Shown: positions 7,409-16,267 of the stretch, one piece after another
How the letters are laid out: the number at the start of each line of letters is the position of its first letter
How positions within the stretch are numbered: position 1 is the first letter of the stretch
Assembly: GCA_900547095.1 (NCBI GenBank)
Contig: URFG01000011.1
Coordinates: 1-43,768 of the forward strand
DNA length: 43,768 nt
From: an uncultured Oscillospiraceae bacterium
GTDB taxonomy: Bacteria; Bacillota; Clostridia; Oscillospirales; Acutalibacteraceae
Reading direction: 5' to 3'
Made by a program: the position numbers and the translations under genes
The notes under the pieces: model-generated
What the model was told of the DNA's origin: nothing
The model's input: the letters and a program-made list of their open reading frames with translations, nothing else
Database searches by the model: none

Positions 7409-8134
7409 TTAAATACTCCTCGGCAAAGAATAAGCTTTGCCGCATATTCTTCCGGAAATCCTCAAGAATGCTTTTCCGGACTTTTTCCTTAAATTTATTT
7501 TGTGCCTAACCGAAAGCAGGCTTAAAAGCGGATCGTACGGAACGATACCTATAAGTCTTAATCCCGACTCGTCAATGATCTCATCGATATTTTTAAATCC
7601 TGTTTTTAAAAAGGATTTTTTATCGAATTTATTTATAATTATCCTCGGCTCATGATCGGTTTTAGGGAGCCTGTCCGCTGTAAGGCGCGCATCTCTTACG
7701 GAAACGGCGTCAGGATTGCAGACTGTCAAAAACAATGCGTCATTCCCCAAAGCGCCGTAGAGCGAGAAGTCCGTTCCTGCAGGGAAATCAAATATCACCG
7801 CGTCAAACTCGGATTTTAACTGCGTTGAAAGATTTTCAAGCTTACTAAAATCCAGCTCTTTAGCTTCCAAAGAAGAGGGGATAATAAAGAGGTCTTCAAA
7901 TCCCGGCGCTTTGTAAAGCGCGCGGCCAAGATCTACTGCTTCTTCAATATCGGAAATATCATATACTATTTCGTTTTCAAGACCGAATAAAAGGTCCTGG
8001 CATCTCATTCCGAAATCCATATCGGCAATAACCGTTTTAAATCCCGACTTTTCAAATGCCGCCGCAAGCCCTGCGGCAACCGTAGATTTTCCCGTGCCGC
8101 CTTTGCCGGAAGTTATCCCTAAGCAGATCCCCAT
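7409..8134 (-). CDS. minD: MinD-like P-loop ATPase
   Basis: A ParA/MinD-superfamily ATPase of 241 residues, with deviant Walker A SGKGGTGKST at residues 9-18 including the signature lysine, switch I near ADMDFGMRCQDLL, and switch II FDFPAG. MinD normally recruits MinC to block division at poles. The position after mreBCD and mrdA supports the MinD assignment. However, neither minC nor minE is in the operon. The C terminus (GKAYSLPRSI) is not an evident amphipathic membrane-targeting helix, and the protein is shorter than typical MinD (about 265). It may be a divergent MinD or another shape- or division-related ATPase. Confidence 0.75.
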   Translation of the reverse strand: MGICLGITSGKGGTGKSTVAAGLAAAFEKSGFKTVIADMDFGMRCQDLLFGLENEIVYDISDIEEAVDLGRALYKAPGFEDLFIIPSSLEAKELDFSKLENLSTQLKSEFDAVIFDFPAGTDFSLYGALGNDALFLTVCNPDAVSVRDARLTADRLPKTDHEPRIIINKFDKKSFLKTGFKNIDEIIDESGLRLIGIVPYDPLLSLLSVRHKINLRKKSGKAFLRISGRICGKAYSLPRSI

Positions 8135-8180
8135 AAATTCACCCCGTATCTGATAATTTTACCATAAAACCCGTTATCTG

Positions 8181-10172
8181 TCAACTCAAAACGACATACG
8201 GCGAGGCAGGCGCCGAAGCGTTGCCGGAGGCATAAAAATAGGCGTCAAGAAGCGATCTTACAATGGAGCCTGCGGCAGATCCCGAATTTCCGTGCTCTAA
8301 TATAACCGAAATTGCGATTTCGGGGTTATCATAAGGCGCAAAAAGGATATATGTACTGTGATCGGCACCGTTGTTATTCTGCGAAGTACCTGTTTTGCCG
8401 CCTAATTTTATAGGATAGTCGCCGAGCGCTGTTCTTCCCGTACCGTCGATCGTAACCGAAAGCATACCGATCTTTACCGCCTCAAGATTTTTTTTGATTA
8501 TCTCCACGGTATTTACAGCCTCCGGTTTGCATTCATCAAAAGTTTCCGACATATCGTAGGACATTATTTTGTCTATCAAAGTGGCTTTATAATGCGTGCC
8601 GCCGTTAGATAAAGTCGCAACATAATTGCATAACTGCAAAGGGGTAAACGCATTAAGCTGACCTATCGATATCTGCAGGGTATCTCCTCCGAAACCGTTG
8701 GTTTTAGGCTCGTTTAAAAGTCCCTTTGAGTCGTCTACCTCAACTCCCGTTTTAACTCCGAGGCCGAACTGCTTAAAATAATCGGTAAGAGTAAGAGCGC
8801 CGACTCTGCGGCCGAGCTCAAAGAAGAAATAGTTACAGCTTTTTGAAAGCGCGCTTGTAAGATTCATATTTCCGTGATAATGAAGACATTTCGGCTTATA
8901 ATCCGCAAAATAATCGTAGGTCATAACGCATTTTATAGTTTCACCCTGCGTGTAAAGATTATTTTGCAGCGCCGCCACCGCCACAGCCGGCTTTATAGTA
9001 GAACCTATAGGATAAACACCTTTAAAAGCTCTGTTTGTCATAGGCTTAGCCGGATCTTTTAAAAGAGAATTGATATTTTCGCCGAGTGTTGCGGAATCGT
9101 ATGTCGGGTAGTTTGCCGCGCATATCACCCTGCCCGAGCTTATATCCATCATAACCGCGCTCCCCGCAACGCAGGTGCCGCCCTGGCTTTTAAGCTCTTT
9201 TACTGTTTCTTCAAGCTTGTTTTGTGCCGTTCTTTGAATGGTTTTATCAAGGGTGAGCATAATGGTTTTGCCGGCAACGGGAGCTTTTGTGACTTCGCTT
9301 TTAATAATGTTGCCCGAGGCGTCGATATAATAAGTAAGCTGACCGTCAGTTCCTCTTAAATATTTTTCGGCGTAGTATTCAATCCCGCTCGTGCCGACTT
9401 TATCATTATAGCTATAGCCTTTAGCCTTATAGTTTTCTCCCTTTTCGGGATCGTCCCAATCCTGTTCATAAATAGGACCGACAGAGCCTATGAGGTTTAC
9501 CGCAAGCGAGGTATCCGTGTATTCCCTGAAAGGAACCACTTCCACTGTGACTCCGCTAAGCATAAATCCCGATTCGCTTACCACTCTCATTATATCCGCC
9601 GAAACATCTTCTGCAAAATTATAAGGATAGGATATTGAAAAATCGGCTATATCCATACTGTATCTTACGCCCATTATAGTCCTCTGCTCATCGGAAGAAT
9701 ATTTTTTAAGATCATATTTTTCCACAAGCCTGTCAAAGCAGTTTTCAGCTGTTGCGTAATGAGCAAGCTTTAAAAGCTTTATAAGCTTATCGGTCTTTTC
9801 GCCCTCTTTAAAATTATAAGGAGCGGAAGTTTCGAGCGGAAGCTCATCGTTCCACTCGGTATTTTTAGAAGAGAGGAGCGCGCAAAGAGAAAGGATAACA
9901 TCATTAAGATTATCCTTTGTGTAAGCTTTATTAAAAACTATATTATAGCCATCTCGGTTTACAGCTATTTTTCTTCCGTATCTGTCAAGAATTTCTCCTC
10001 TGGGCGCTTTTATAACGGCTGTTCTCACAGAAGTACTGCCGGAGGCCGAGGAATATTTATCCGCGTTTATAACCTGCAGGGAATAAAGCCTTGCGGAATA
10101 AAAAATAAGGATCACAACCATTATTATCGCAAGAACGGAAATATTTGTTTGCTTATCGTTTTTAAAGGGCAT
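8181..10172 (-). CDS. mrdA: Penicillin-binding protein 2, class B transpeptidase of the elongasome
   Basis: A membrane-anchored D,D-transpeptidase that crosslinks peptidoglycan along the cell body. One N-terminal transmembrane segment (SVLAIIMVVILIFYSARLYS) is followed by a dimerisation/pedestal region, then the transpeptidase domain with GSTIKP (nucleophile Ser391, Lys394), SKSCNYFF (SxN motif) and GGKTGTSQ. Length 663 fits PBP2/PbpA. It lies 12 bases after mreD, the usual place for the partner of MreBCD. The SEDS glycosyltransferase rodA, often adjacent, is absent from this block. Confidence 0.93.
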   Translation of the reverse strand: MPFKNDKQTNISVLAIIMVVILIFYSARLYSLQVINADKYSSASGSTSVRTAVIKAPRGEILDRYGRKIAVNRDGYNIVFNKAYTKDNLNDVILSLCALLSSKNTEWNDELPLETSAPYNFKEGEKTDKLIKLLKLAHYATAENCFDRLVEKYDLKKYSSDEQRTIMGVRYSMDIADFSISYPYNFAEDVSADIMRVVSESGFMLSGVTVEVVPFREYTDTSLAVNLIGSVGPIYEQDWDDPEKGENYKAKGYSYNDKVGTSGIEYYAEKYLRGTDGQLTYYIDASGNIIKSEVTKAPVAGKTIMLTLDKTIQRTAQNKLEETVKELKSQGGTCVAGSAVMMDISSGRVICAANYPTYDSATLGENINSLLKDPAKPMTNRAFKGVYPIGSTIKPAVAVAALQNNLYTQGETIKCVMTYDYFADYKPKCLHYHGNMNLTSALSKSCNYFFFELGRRVGALTLTDYFKQFGLGVKTGVEVDDSKGLLNEPKTNGFGGDTLQISIGQLNAFTPLQLCNYVATLSNGGTHYKATLIDKIMSYDMSETFDECKPEAVNTVEIIKKNLEAVKIGMLSVTIDGTGRTALGDYPIKLGGKTGTSQNNNGADHSTYILFAPYDNPEIAISVILEHGNSGSAAGSIVRSLLDAYFYASGNASAPASPYVVLS

Positions 10173-10184
10173 TTGATCACCTTT

Positions 10185-10703
10185 TTAATTAGTCAGATAT
10201 TTTTTATAAAGCATTCTTTCAAAATAATAAAAAGGAACGATAAAAACCGCCGTGTAGATCGCGGAGGGAAAACCTATTCTGAAAAGATAATAGGAGATAT
10301 TTTCGCTGCCGCTGTTAAAGCAATGGAAAAACAGCCAGTTAAGCAGGAAATAAAATATATTTCCCGATACTCCGAGCGCTAAAGCCGAAAATATATTATT
10401 ATTGAAAGTATAGTGCATTAAAACAGAAACCGCCAAAGCTATCAAAAACAGGCAAACGGTATTGAAAACCGAAGACTGCGCCGATACGCTGTCCGCAAAA
10501 AAACCTAAAACAAGCCCTGAAAATGCCGCCGACGTTTCGGAAGAAAACATTGAAACGGCAATTAAAAGCGAAATATAAGGTATAGGTTCTGCAAGAGCTA
10601 TTTTAAAAGAGATATTTCCGCTGAAATGAAAAAGCATAAGAATAAAAAATATCAAAAAATTAATAAGGAAGTACCTAAAGGTATTTTTCTTTTTTATATT
10701 CAT
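10185..10703 (-). CDS. mreD: Rod shape-determining protein MreD
   Basis: A hydrophobic protein of 172 residues with about five membrane spans (for example YFLINFLIFFILMLFHF and VFNTVCLFLIALAVSVL). Sequence conservation in MreD is low, so the call rests on length, hydropathy and position between mreC and mrdA. Its start overlaps the mreC stop as TAATG. MreD is thought to link MreC with the rest of the elongation complex in the membrane. Confidence 0.88.
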   Translation of the reverse strand: MNIKKKNTFRYFLINFLIFFILMLFHFSGNISFKIALAEPIPYISLLIAVSMFSSETSAAFSGLVLGFFADSVSAQSSVFNTVCLFLIALAVSVLMHYTFNNNIFSALALGVSGNIFYFLLNWLFFHCFNSGSENISYYLFRIGFPSAIYTAVFIVPFYYFERMLYKKYLTN

Positions 10704-11569
10704 TATTTTTTGCCTTTCGAGGCCGGATTTATTCCGCCCTGACCGTCAAAGGAGGTTATAATCATAACAGTTCGTATCTCCGAGATATCTACAAATGGTT
10801 TTATATCCGCATAGATAGAAGTGTTGTATTCGTCGCTGTTTATCGATTCAATAGAGCCTATCAAAAGCCCCGAAGGGAAAATTCCCTCGCCCGAAGTGGT
10901 TATCCAGTCGCCCACGGCTACGCTGCTTGACCTTGAAAGATTATTCATTCTGCAAAGCTTGTCAGAAGCTATATCTATGTTTCCCCGCACAACTCCCGAA
11001 TCGCGCGTTCTTATATCCATAACGCCTACTGTGACCTCTGGGGATATAACCGTCGAAACTTTGGAGGTGGTAAGTCCCACTTCGCTTATATAGCCTACAA
11101 CACCTGCGTCAGTGATCACCGGATCATACTTTGAAACCCCGGATAAAGAGCCCTTATTTATGGTAAATCCGCCGTAAGGATCCTCTTTGTCCCTTGCTAT
11201 AAGAGAAGCGCCGGTAAATCCATAATCGGGGTGAGCGTCTTTAATAGAAAGGTAATTTTTATAAAATTCGTTTTGTGATTTAAGGTCCTCGTAATCTGCG
11301 ACCTTTTTTCTTAAATCGTTAATCTCGGAATTAAGCTCTGCGTTTTCAAGCATAATTTTATTACCGTCGCTGTATTTTTTCCCGATATCCGAAAAAAAGT
11401 CCGAAATAATGGTCGCCGTTTTTCTGAAAGGCGCGGCAATAGTGCCCGCAATATCCGCCTGCGGAGCCATTTTTTCGCCTATTATTGCGAAAAATCCCGT
11501 TGCCAGCACTACGCATAAAAAGACGCTTAAAATTATTTTAAATTGTCTGCTGCGAAAGAAAAAACGCAT
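10703..11569 (-). CDS. mreC: Rod shape-determining protein MreC
   Basis: A bitopic membrane protein of 288 residues: a basic N terminus, one transmembrane segment (IILSVFLCVVLATGFFAI), a coiled coil near residues 65-105 (NSEINDLRKKVADYEDLK) and the extracytoplasmic beta-barrel domain with YGGFTINKGSLSGV and GDWITTSGEGIFPSGLLIG. MreC scaffolds wall-synthesis enzymes to MreB filaments. The gene follows mreB by 15 bases and overlaps mreD by one. Confidence 0.93.
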   Translation of the reverse strand: MRFFFRSRQFKIILSVFLCVVLATGFFAIIGEKMAPQADIAGTIAAPFRKTATIISDFFSDIGKKYSDGNKIMLENAELNSEINDLRKKVADYEDLKSQNEFYKNYLSIKDAHPDYGFTGASLIARDKEDPYGGFTINKGSLSGVSKYDPVITDAGVVGYISEVGLTTSKVSTVISPEVTVGVMDIRTRDSGVVRGNIDIASDKLCRMNNLSRSSSVAVGDWITTSGEGIFPSGLLIGSIESINSDEYNTSIYADIKPFVDISEIRTVMIITSFDGQGGINPASKGKK

Positions 11570-11584
11570 TTATTATTCTCCTTA

Positions 11585-12604
11585 TCAGCGGAATCTTTTT
11601 CCTCTGCGAAATGTATAATTTCTGAAGCTTTTATCGTCTTCAAGCCTTTTGGCGGTGCCGAGAACCACGCAATCGAGCGGATTTGCGGCAACGGTCACGG
11701 GTATTTCCGTTTCTTCCGCTATAAGCTCTGCAAGTCCTCTTAAAAGCGCTCCGCCGCCGGTTAGAGTAATGCCCGTGTCTATTATATCCGCGGAAAGCTC
11801 AGGCGGAGTTTTTTCAAGGGTGGTACGGATAGTTTCGATTATCTGGGAGATAGGATCCGCCATAGCTTCTCTTACTTCTTCGGAAGAAATAAAGATATTT
11901 TTAGGCAAACCGTCAATTAAGTTTCTTCCCTTAATTTCAAGAGATCTTTCGTCGTCATAAGGCTTCGCGGAGCCTATTGCTATCTTTATCTGCTCTGCGG
12001 TGCGCTCGCCTATAAGAAGATTGTGCTTTTTTCTGATATAAGCGATGATAGCCTCGTCAAGATCGTCGCCACCGACTCTTAGCGACTGCGCCGTAACGAT
12101 ATCTCCGAGAGAGATCACAGCCACTTCGCTTGTTCCTCCTCCGATATCGCATACCATACAGCCTGTCGCGTCGGAAACATTAAGCCCTGCGCCGACTGCC
12201 GCCGCCATAGGTTCTTCGAGAAGATCTATATCCGTAGCTCCTGCCTGCTTTGCCGCGTCATATACTGCTCTGCTTTCAACTTCGGTAACGCCAGTAGGAA
12301 TGCATACCACCATTCTTACTCTTGAAAAGAACGAGCCCTTTAAAGCTTGTCTTATAAATCTTTTAAGCATTGCCGCGGTTACATCGAAGTCTGCGATAAC
12401 ACCATCTTTAAGCGGTCTTACTGCAACTATAGAGCCGGGTGTTCTTCCAATCATTTCTTTTGCCTGCGTGCCTACCGCGCGCACGGCGTCGCTTCGCATA
12501 TCGTATGCTACTACCGACGGCTCCCTCATTATTATTCCTTTGCCTTTAACGCATACTAATGTATTTGCAGTGCCAAGGTCGACACCGATATCTCTTGTAA
12601 ACAT
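11585..12604 (-). CDS. mreB: Rod shape-determining protein MreB (bacterial actin)
   Basis: An actin-like ATPase that forms membrane filaments guiding lateral wall synthesis. The 339 residues carry phosphate-binding GVDLGTANTLV, the mid motif VVCIPTGVTEVESRAV, LLEEPMAAAVGAG, phosphate 2 DIGGGTSEVAVI and the adenosine motif TGGGALLRGL. It is the first of the mreBCD-mrdA set. GGGAG lies before the ATG. The motif order and length are those of a rod-type MreB and not of the sporulation paralogue family, though Mbl-like paralogues cannot be excluded without alignment. Confidence 0.95.
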   Translation of the reverse strand: MFTRDIGVDLGTANTLVCVKGKGIIMREPSVVAYDMRSDAVRAVGTQAKEMIGRTPGSIVAVRPLKDGVIADFDVTAAMLKRFIRQALKGSFFSRVRMVVCIPTGVTEVESRAVYDAAKQAGATDIDLLEEPMAAAVGAGLNVSDATGCMVCDIGGGTSEVAVISLGDIVTAQSLRVGGDDLDEAIIAYIRKKHNLLIGERTAEQIKIAIGSAKPYDDERSLEIKGRNLIDGLPKNIFISSEEVREAMADPISQIIETIRTTLEKTPPELSADIIDTGITLTGGGALLRGLAELIAEETEIPVTVAANPLDCVVLGTAKRLEDDKSFRNYTFRRGKRFR

Positions 12605-12628
12605 ATATAGATCTCCCGTTTTAATTTA

Positions 12629-13540
12629 TTAATGGTTTTCTTCCGATTTGGGTACGACAAAGCTTAAAGCATTATGGATATTTTCAATATTTAAGGGATC
12701 GGCACACTCTGCAAACTCACCGTCAAGAGTCCAGTTGGTATGCTCCGCTTCTTTCACGGTAAGCTTATCGGTGTGGAAGAATTCAATGCCTTTTTTATTA
12801 AGGTCTTTTCTTAAAATTCCGTCGATTATTGTCTGTAATTCTATAATATTTTTCGGTTTTCTTACTAACAGGACTTCAAACAATCCATCGTTTAAGTTTA
12901 CTATCGTTTCATCGAATTTTACTATTCCTCCGACGGACATCGAGTTAGAAACCGCTCCGAAAAGGAAATCGCCCTCAATAGTTTCCTTATCCGTTTCTAA
13001 TACCATATGGATAGGCTTTATATTTCCGAGGCTCTTTATTCCCTCAAAGAAGTAAGCCGCCTGTCCCAAAACATTTTTTATCTCCTGCGGAGCGGAATAA
13101 GATGCTTCCGTGAAAGCTCCGAAAGAGGCGGTATAAGAGAAGTACTTATCGCCGAATTTTCCTATATCAAGAGTGATGGTTTTGCCTGTTACGATATCCT
13201 CCGCCGCGGTTTTTATATCTCTTGATATTTTAAGTCCCGAGGACCATTCGTTAAGAGTGCCCGAGGGGATATATCCTAGTTTGCAATGGATATCAGCATT
13301 CATCATTCCGGTTATAACTTCGTTTAAAGTGCCGTCGCCACCGCAAACGACTATTAAATCAAAATCGCCGTCTTTTAAGGTTTCTATCTTTTTTGTAGCG
13401 TCAGCCCGCTTGGCGGTCGGATACACGCTTAAATGGTATCCCGCCGCGGAAAAAATTTCAGTTACCGATAAAAGCTCTGATTTCATTTTTGCTTTTCCGG
13501 ATTTAGGATTTACAATAAGAAGCATTTGTTTTTCGCTCAT
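12629..13540 (-). CDS. YegS/BmrU-family lipid (diacylglycerol) kinase
   Basis: A DAGK-catalytic-domain protein of 303 residues. IVNPKSGKAK near the start and CGGDGTLNEVITG are the nucleotide-binding motifs of soluble diacylglycerol/sphingosine-type kinases. IPSGTLNEWSSGL replaces the more usual GTGNDFAR form of the second motif. It probably phosphorylates diacylglycerol or a related lipid for return to phospholipid synthesis, at the cytoplasmic face of the membrane. It lies between tsaD and mreB with gaps of 15 and 24 bases. The substrate is inferred from the family. Confidence 0.85.
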   Translation of the reverse strand: MSEKQMLLIVNPKSGKAKMKSELLSVTEIFSAAGYHLSVYPTAKRADATKKIETLKDGDFDLIVVCGGDGTLNEVITGMMNADIHCKLGYIPSGTLNEWSSGLKISRDIKTAAEDIVTGKTITLDIGKFGDKYFSYTASFGAFTEASYSAPQEIKNVLGQAAYFFEGIKSLGNIKPIHMVLETDKETIEGDFLFGAVSNSMSVGGIVKFDETIVNLNDGLFEVLLVRKPKNIIELQTIIDGILRKDLNKKGIEFFHTDKLTVKEAEHTNWTLDGEFAECADPLNIENIHNALSFVVPKSEENH

Positions 13541-13555
13541 ATTAAAAACCTCGTT

Positions 13556-14560
13556 TCATCTGTAATCTATAGGTAAGGTCGCAAGTGCGTTTAAATCAAG
13601 CCTCGCTTTATTTCCGCTTTTAAATTCATAGTAACCCTGAACTCCCACCATTGCCGCATTATCGCCGCAGTATTTAAGGTCGGGGAAGTAAATATCAAGC
13701 TTTCTTTTTTTGCATTCTTCTTTAAATCTCGCTCTTAATTCGCTGTTGGCCGAAACTCCTCCTGCAATAACGATTTTTTCGGCTTCGGTCGATTTTGTCG
13801 CAAGTAAAGTTTTATCTATCAGAATATCGCAAACCTTTTTCCGCACGGTTGCCGCAATCACAGGCACATCGATCTCTTTGCCCTTTTGCTCTGCATTATG
13901 CACAAGGTTTACAACAGCTGTTTTAAGTCCCGAAAAGCTGAAGTCGAATTCCTTTTCTGTTTTAGGGTAGGGAAGATGATATTTTCTTTCATCGGCAACA
14001 GTCGCCGTTTTATCGAGATTTACTCCTCCCGGATAATCAAGCCCTAAGCATCTGGCGGCTTTATCGAGGCATTCGCCTGCGGCGTCATCGGTAGTGCCGC
14101 CGAGCGGGATAAATTTCGTATAATCTTCTACCTTTGTAAGAATAGTGTTGCCTCCCGAAACAGTCAAGCATAAAAATGGGGGCTTTAAATTTTCGTTAGT
14201 TATGTAGTTTGCCGCAATGTGAGATCTTAAGTGATGCACGGGGATAAGCGGAACTCCCAACGAATAGCTTAATCCCTTTGCAAAATTCACTCCCACAAGC
14301 AAAGCGCCGATAAGCCCCGGTGCAAATGTCACAGCCACGGCGTCAATATCCTTATATGTTATTCCGGCGCGGTTTAAAGCCTCTCTTACCACCGCGCTGA
14401 TATTTTCTATATGTCGTCTTGAAGCAATTTCAGGGACAACTCCGCCGTAAAGTTTATGCTCTTCAATCTGCGTTGAAACAACGTTTGAAAGGACTTTCCT
14501 TTCCTTTGTTACAGCCGCGGAGGTTTCATCACAGGATGATTCAATACTAAGAATTAACAT
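13556..14560 (-). CDS. tsaD: tRNA N6-threonylcarbamoyladenosine transferase TsaD
   Basis: Transfers the threonylcarbamoyl group to A37 of ANN-decoding tRNAs, together with TsaB and TsaE. The 334 residues start LILSIESSCDETSAA. The iron-binding pair is in HHLRSH (His110 and His114), and SGGNT and AGGVSANSELR are the ASKHA nucleotide motifs. Its start overlaps the stop of the phosphatase-RimI gene as TAATG. In many Firmicutes tsaE, tsaB and rimI precede tsaD; here only a fused RimI does, so tsaB and tsaE must lie elsewhere. Confidence 0.96.
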   Translation of the reverse strand: MLILSIESSCDETSAAVTKERKVLSNVVSTQIEEHKLYGGVVPEIASRRHIENISAVVREALNRAGITYKDIDAVAVTFAPGLIGALLVGVNFAKGLSYSLGVPLIPVHHLRSHIAANYITNENLKPPFLCLTVSGGNTILTKVEDYTKFIPLGGTTDDAAGECLDKAARCLGLDYPGGVNLDKTATVADERKYHLPYPKTEKEFDFSFSGLKTAVVNLVHNAEQKGKEIDVPVIAATVRKKVCDILIDKTLLATKSTEAEKIVIAGGVSANSELRARFKEECKKRKLDIYFPDLKYCGDNAAMVGVQGYYEFKSGNKARLDLNALATLPIDYR

Positions 14561-15408
14561 TAAAAATTAAACCTTCTCGTCATTATTATAGCGTCTTCTT
14601 TAGGTAAATCGTAGAAATTTTTTCTTTTTCCCTCGATTTTGAATCCGAATTTTTCATAAAGCGAAATAGCTTTATCATTTGAAGCCCGCACTTCCAAAGT
14701 CAAAAATTCAAGCTTTTCATCAAAAGCTTTTTTTATTGCTCTGTTTAAAAGCAGAGCCGCGCAATTTTGCTTTCTGAATTTTTCTTTCACGGCAAGTGTG
14801 AAAATGCACCCCTCTTTTAAAACGGTGCTTATTCCTATATGCCCTGCAAATTCCGAGTCTTCCTCGGCTTTAAAAAATTCACTGTTATGCTCTAATGAGT
14901 CTATAACGGATTTTTCTTTAAGCGGTCTTGAAAATATATCTTTTTCGCAAATTTCGATATTTAAAGCGTCGTTTTCTTTAGCGGATGAAATTTTAAAAGG
15001 TGCGAAAAATCCGCTGAAAAGAAGCTTATCGATAGCCTCGTTTATCTCTTTTGCGCAGCGATCATAAGTTTCCTGCGTTTTGCCGAAAGGATCGGAAATG
15101 CCATTACTTAAAACTATAACATTTTCTTTTTTTGCGCCCGCTTCGAGCAGAGCCTGCATATGAGAAAAAGTCATACAAATTAATTTGTCGGCTTTAAGAT
15201 CGTCATAAGTAACTAAGCTTGAATTCGATTTAGTGATTTTCGCTCCGAGTTTTAAAACGGCGCTTTTCGCTTTTTCACAAACGGGCTCGCAGAATGCGCT
15301 GAGCCCTGCGCTTGAAATTTCAAGTCCGCTTAAATTTTTAGATTTCAGCAATGCTTCCGCCATAGGCGAGCGGCAGGTGTTGCCCGTGCATATGAAAACG
15401 ACTTTCAT
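14560..15408 (-). CDS. Fused low-molecular-weight (arginine-type) phosphatase and RimI-like acetyltransferase
   Basis: Two domains lie in one 282-residue frame. Residues 1 to about 133 are a low-molecular-weight phosphatase: P-loop CTGNTCRS with Cys7 and Arg13, and the acid loop ISDPFG. Thr11 in the P-loop is the residue that, in Bacillus YwlE, goes with phosphoarginine specificity; tyrosine phosphatases usually have Ile there. Residues about 138-282 are a GNAT domain like RimI: FTLAVKEKFRKQNCAALLL, TLEVRASNDKAISLYEKFGF and NFYDLPKEDAIIM. RimI acetylates the N terminus of ribosomal protein S18. The position just before tsaD matches the usual rimI place. The acetyl-CoA loop is degenerate (KQNCA for QxxGxG/A), so activity is uncertain. 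Confidence 0.85.
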   Translation of the reverse strand: MKVVFICTGNTCRSPMAEALLKSKNLSGLEISSAGLSAFCEPVCEKAKSAVLKLGAKITKSNSSLVTYDDLKADKLICMTFSHMQALLEAGAKKENVIVLSNGISDPFGKTQETYDRCAKEINEAIDKLLFSGFFAPFKISSAKENDALNIEICEKDIFSRPLKEKSVIDSLEHNSEFFKAEEDSEFAGHIGISTVLKEGCIFTLAVKEKFRKQNCAALLLNRAIKKAFDEKLEFLTLEVRASNDKAISLYEKFGFKIEGKRKNFYDLPKEDAIIMTRRFNF

Positions 15409-16266
15409 TTAAAACTTAACCTCGGAATCAGGCTTTACTGAAACATTTTTGCCGTCAATTTCAAAAAACAGCTCGGTTTCAGTCGGGTTTTTAATGCAGT
15501 TATCTGTGATTTCGGCATTTCTCAGCGCCGAGATGTAATCGCAAATTTCAATATTTGTTGCATACCATATTCCGTCTATTCCCGATAGCTTTTTAAAAAT
15601 TTCGTTTTCCACAACCTGCCATCTGTGCTTTTCATCGCACCATCTCTCTCTGTTGCACGCAAGCCTGCTCATTTCAAAGCTGTGGCCCCAGATATAAAAC
15701 AGGGCAAGTTCTTTATCTGTATTTAAAAAAACGTCTGTAAGATGTTTTTTCTGACTGTCCGCACAGAATGAAAAATGCGCCGTCGGACTCCATTTAAGAA
15801 AATCTTCGGGTAAAGAAAAATCGAAAGTGCTTGATACTGTTCTGTTATAGGCAATGCCGTATTTTTTCAGCGCATTTAAAAATTTATCGGGGCAGTCGCC
15901 GAAAGGCGCCGCGCACCCTCTTATTTTATAACCCGCAATTTCTTCCAAATTCTTTATATCTTCCATTATTTCCCTGTCGCAGGTTTCCTCATCTGCGTCG
16001 GATGGCTTAAAATGCGTAAGAGAATGGGTGGCTATCTCGTGGTTTGAGAAAAACTGCCTTACTTCGTCGGAATTTTCCCAATAGCTTGAATTTCCGTCGG
16101 TTATAGCAAAAGAAGGGTTGTTGCATTTTAAGGAACTTATATTAAATGTCGCCTTAAATCCGTACTTATTAAAAAGAAATAAAAGTCTTGTATCCTCACT
16201 TGCTCCGTCGTCGAAACTGAATGTTACAGCCTTTTTATTAAAATCTTTATAAAGTTTCTTTATCAT
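15409..16266 (-). CDS. Polysaccharide deacetylase family protein (NodB fold), no signal peptide
   Basis: A carbohydrate esterase family 4-type protein of 285 residues. TFSFDDG holds the metal and catalytic aspartates (Asp19-Asp20), and ATHSLTH holds the metal histidines (His81, His85). AAPFG and a later FYIWGHSFE fit the remaining motifs. There is no signal peptide or membrane anchor, unlike wall-acting PgdA enzymes, so it probably acts in the cytoplasm on a small glycan or similar N-acyl substrate. It sits between polA (1-base gap) and the phosphatase fusion (no gap), so it is cotranscribed. The substrate is not known. Confidence 0.85.
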   Translation of the reverse strand: MIKKLYKDFNKKAVTFSFDDGASEDTRLLFLFNKYGFKATFNISSLKCNNPSFAITDGNSSYWENSDEVRQFFSNHEIATHSLTHFKPSDADEETCDREIMEDIKNLEEIAGYKIRGCAAPFGDCPDKFLNALKKYGIAYNRTVSSTFDFSLPEDFLKWSPTAHFSFCADSQKKHLTDVFLNTDKELALFYIWGHSFEMSRLACNRERWCDEKHRWQVVENEIFKKLSGIDGIWYATNIEICDYISALRNAEITDNCIKNPTETELFFEIDGKNVSVKPDSEVKF

Positions 16267-16267
16267 T

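Noticed and set aside
12045..12632. Long open frame opposite mreB (195 codons, plus strand)
   Set aside because: It is antisense to a certain gene, has no ribosome site or family resemblance, and its Ser/Ala/Pro-rich content is what mirrored mreB codons give.
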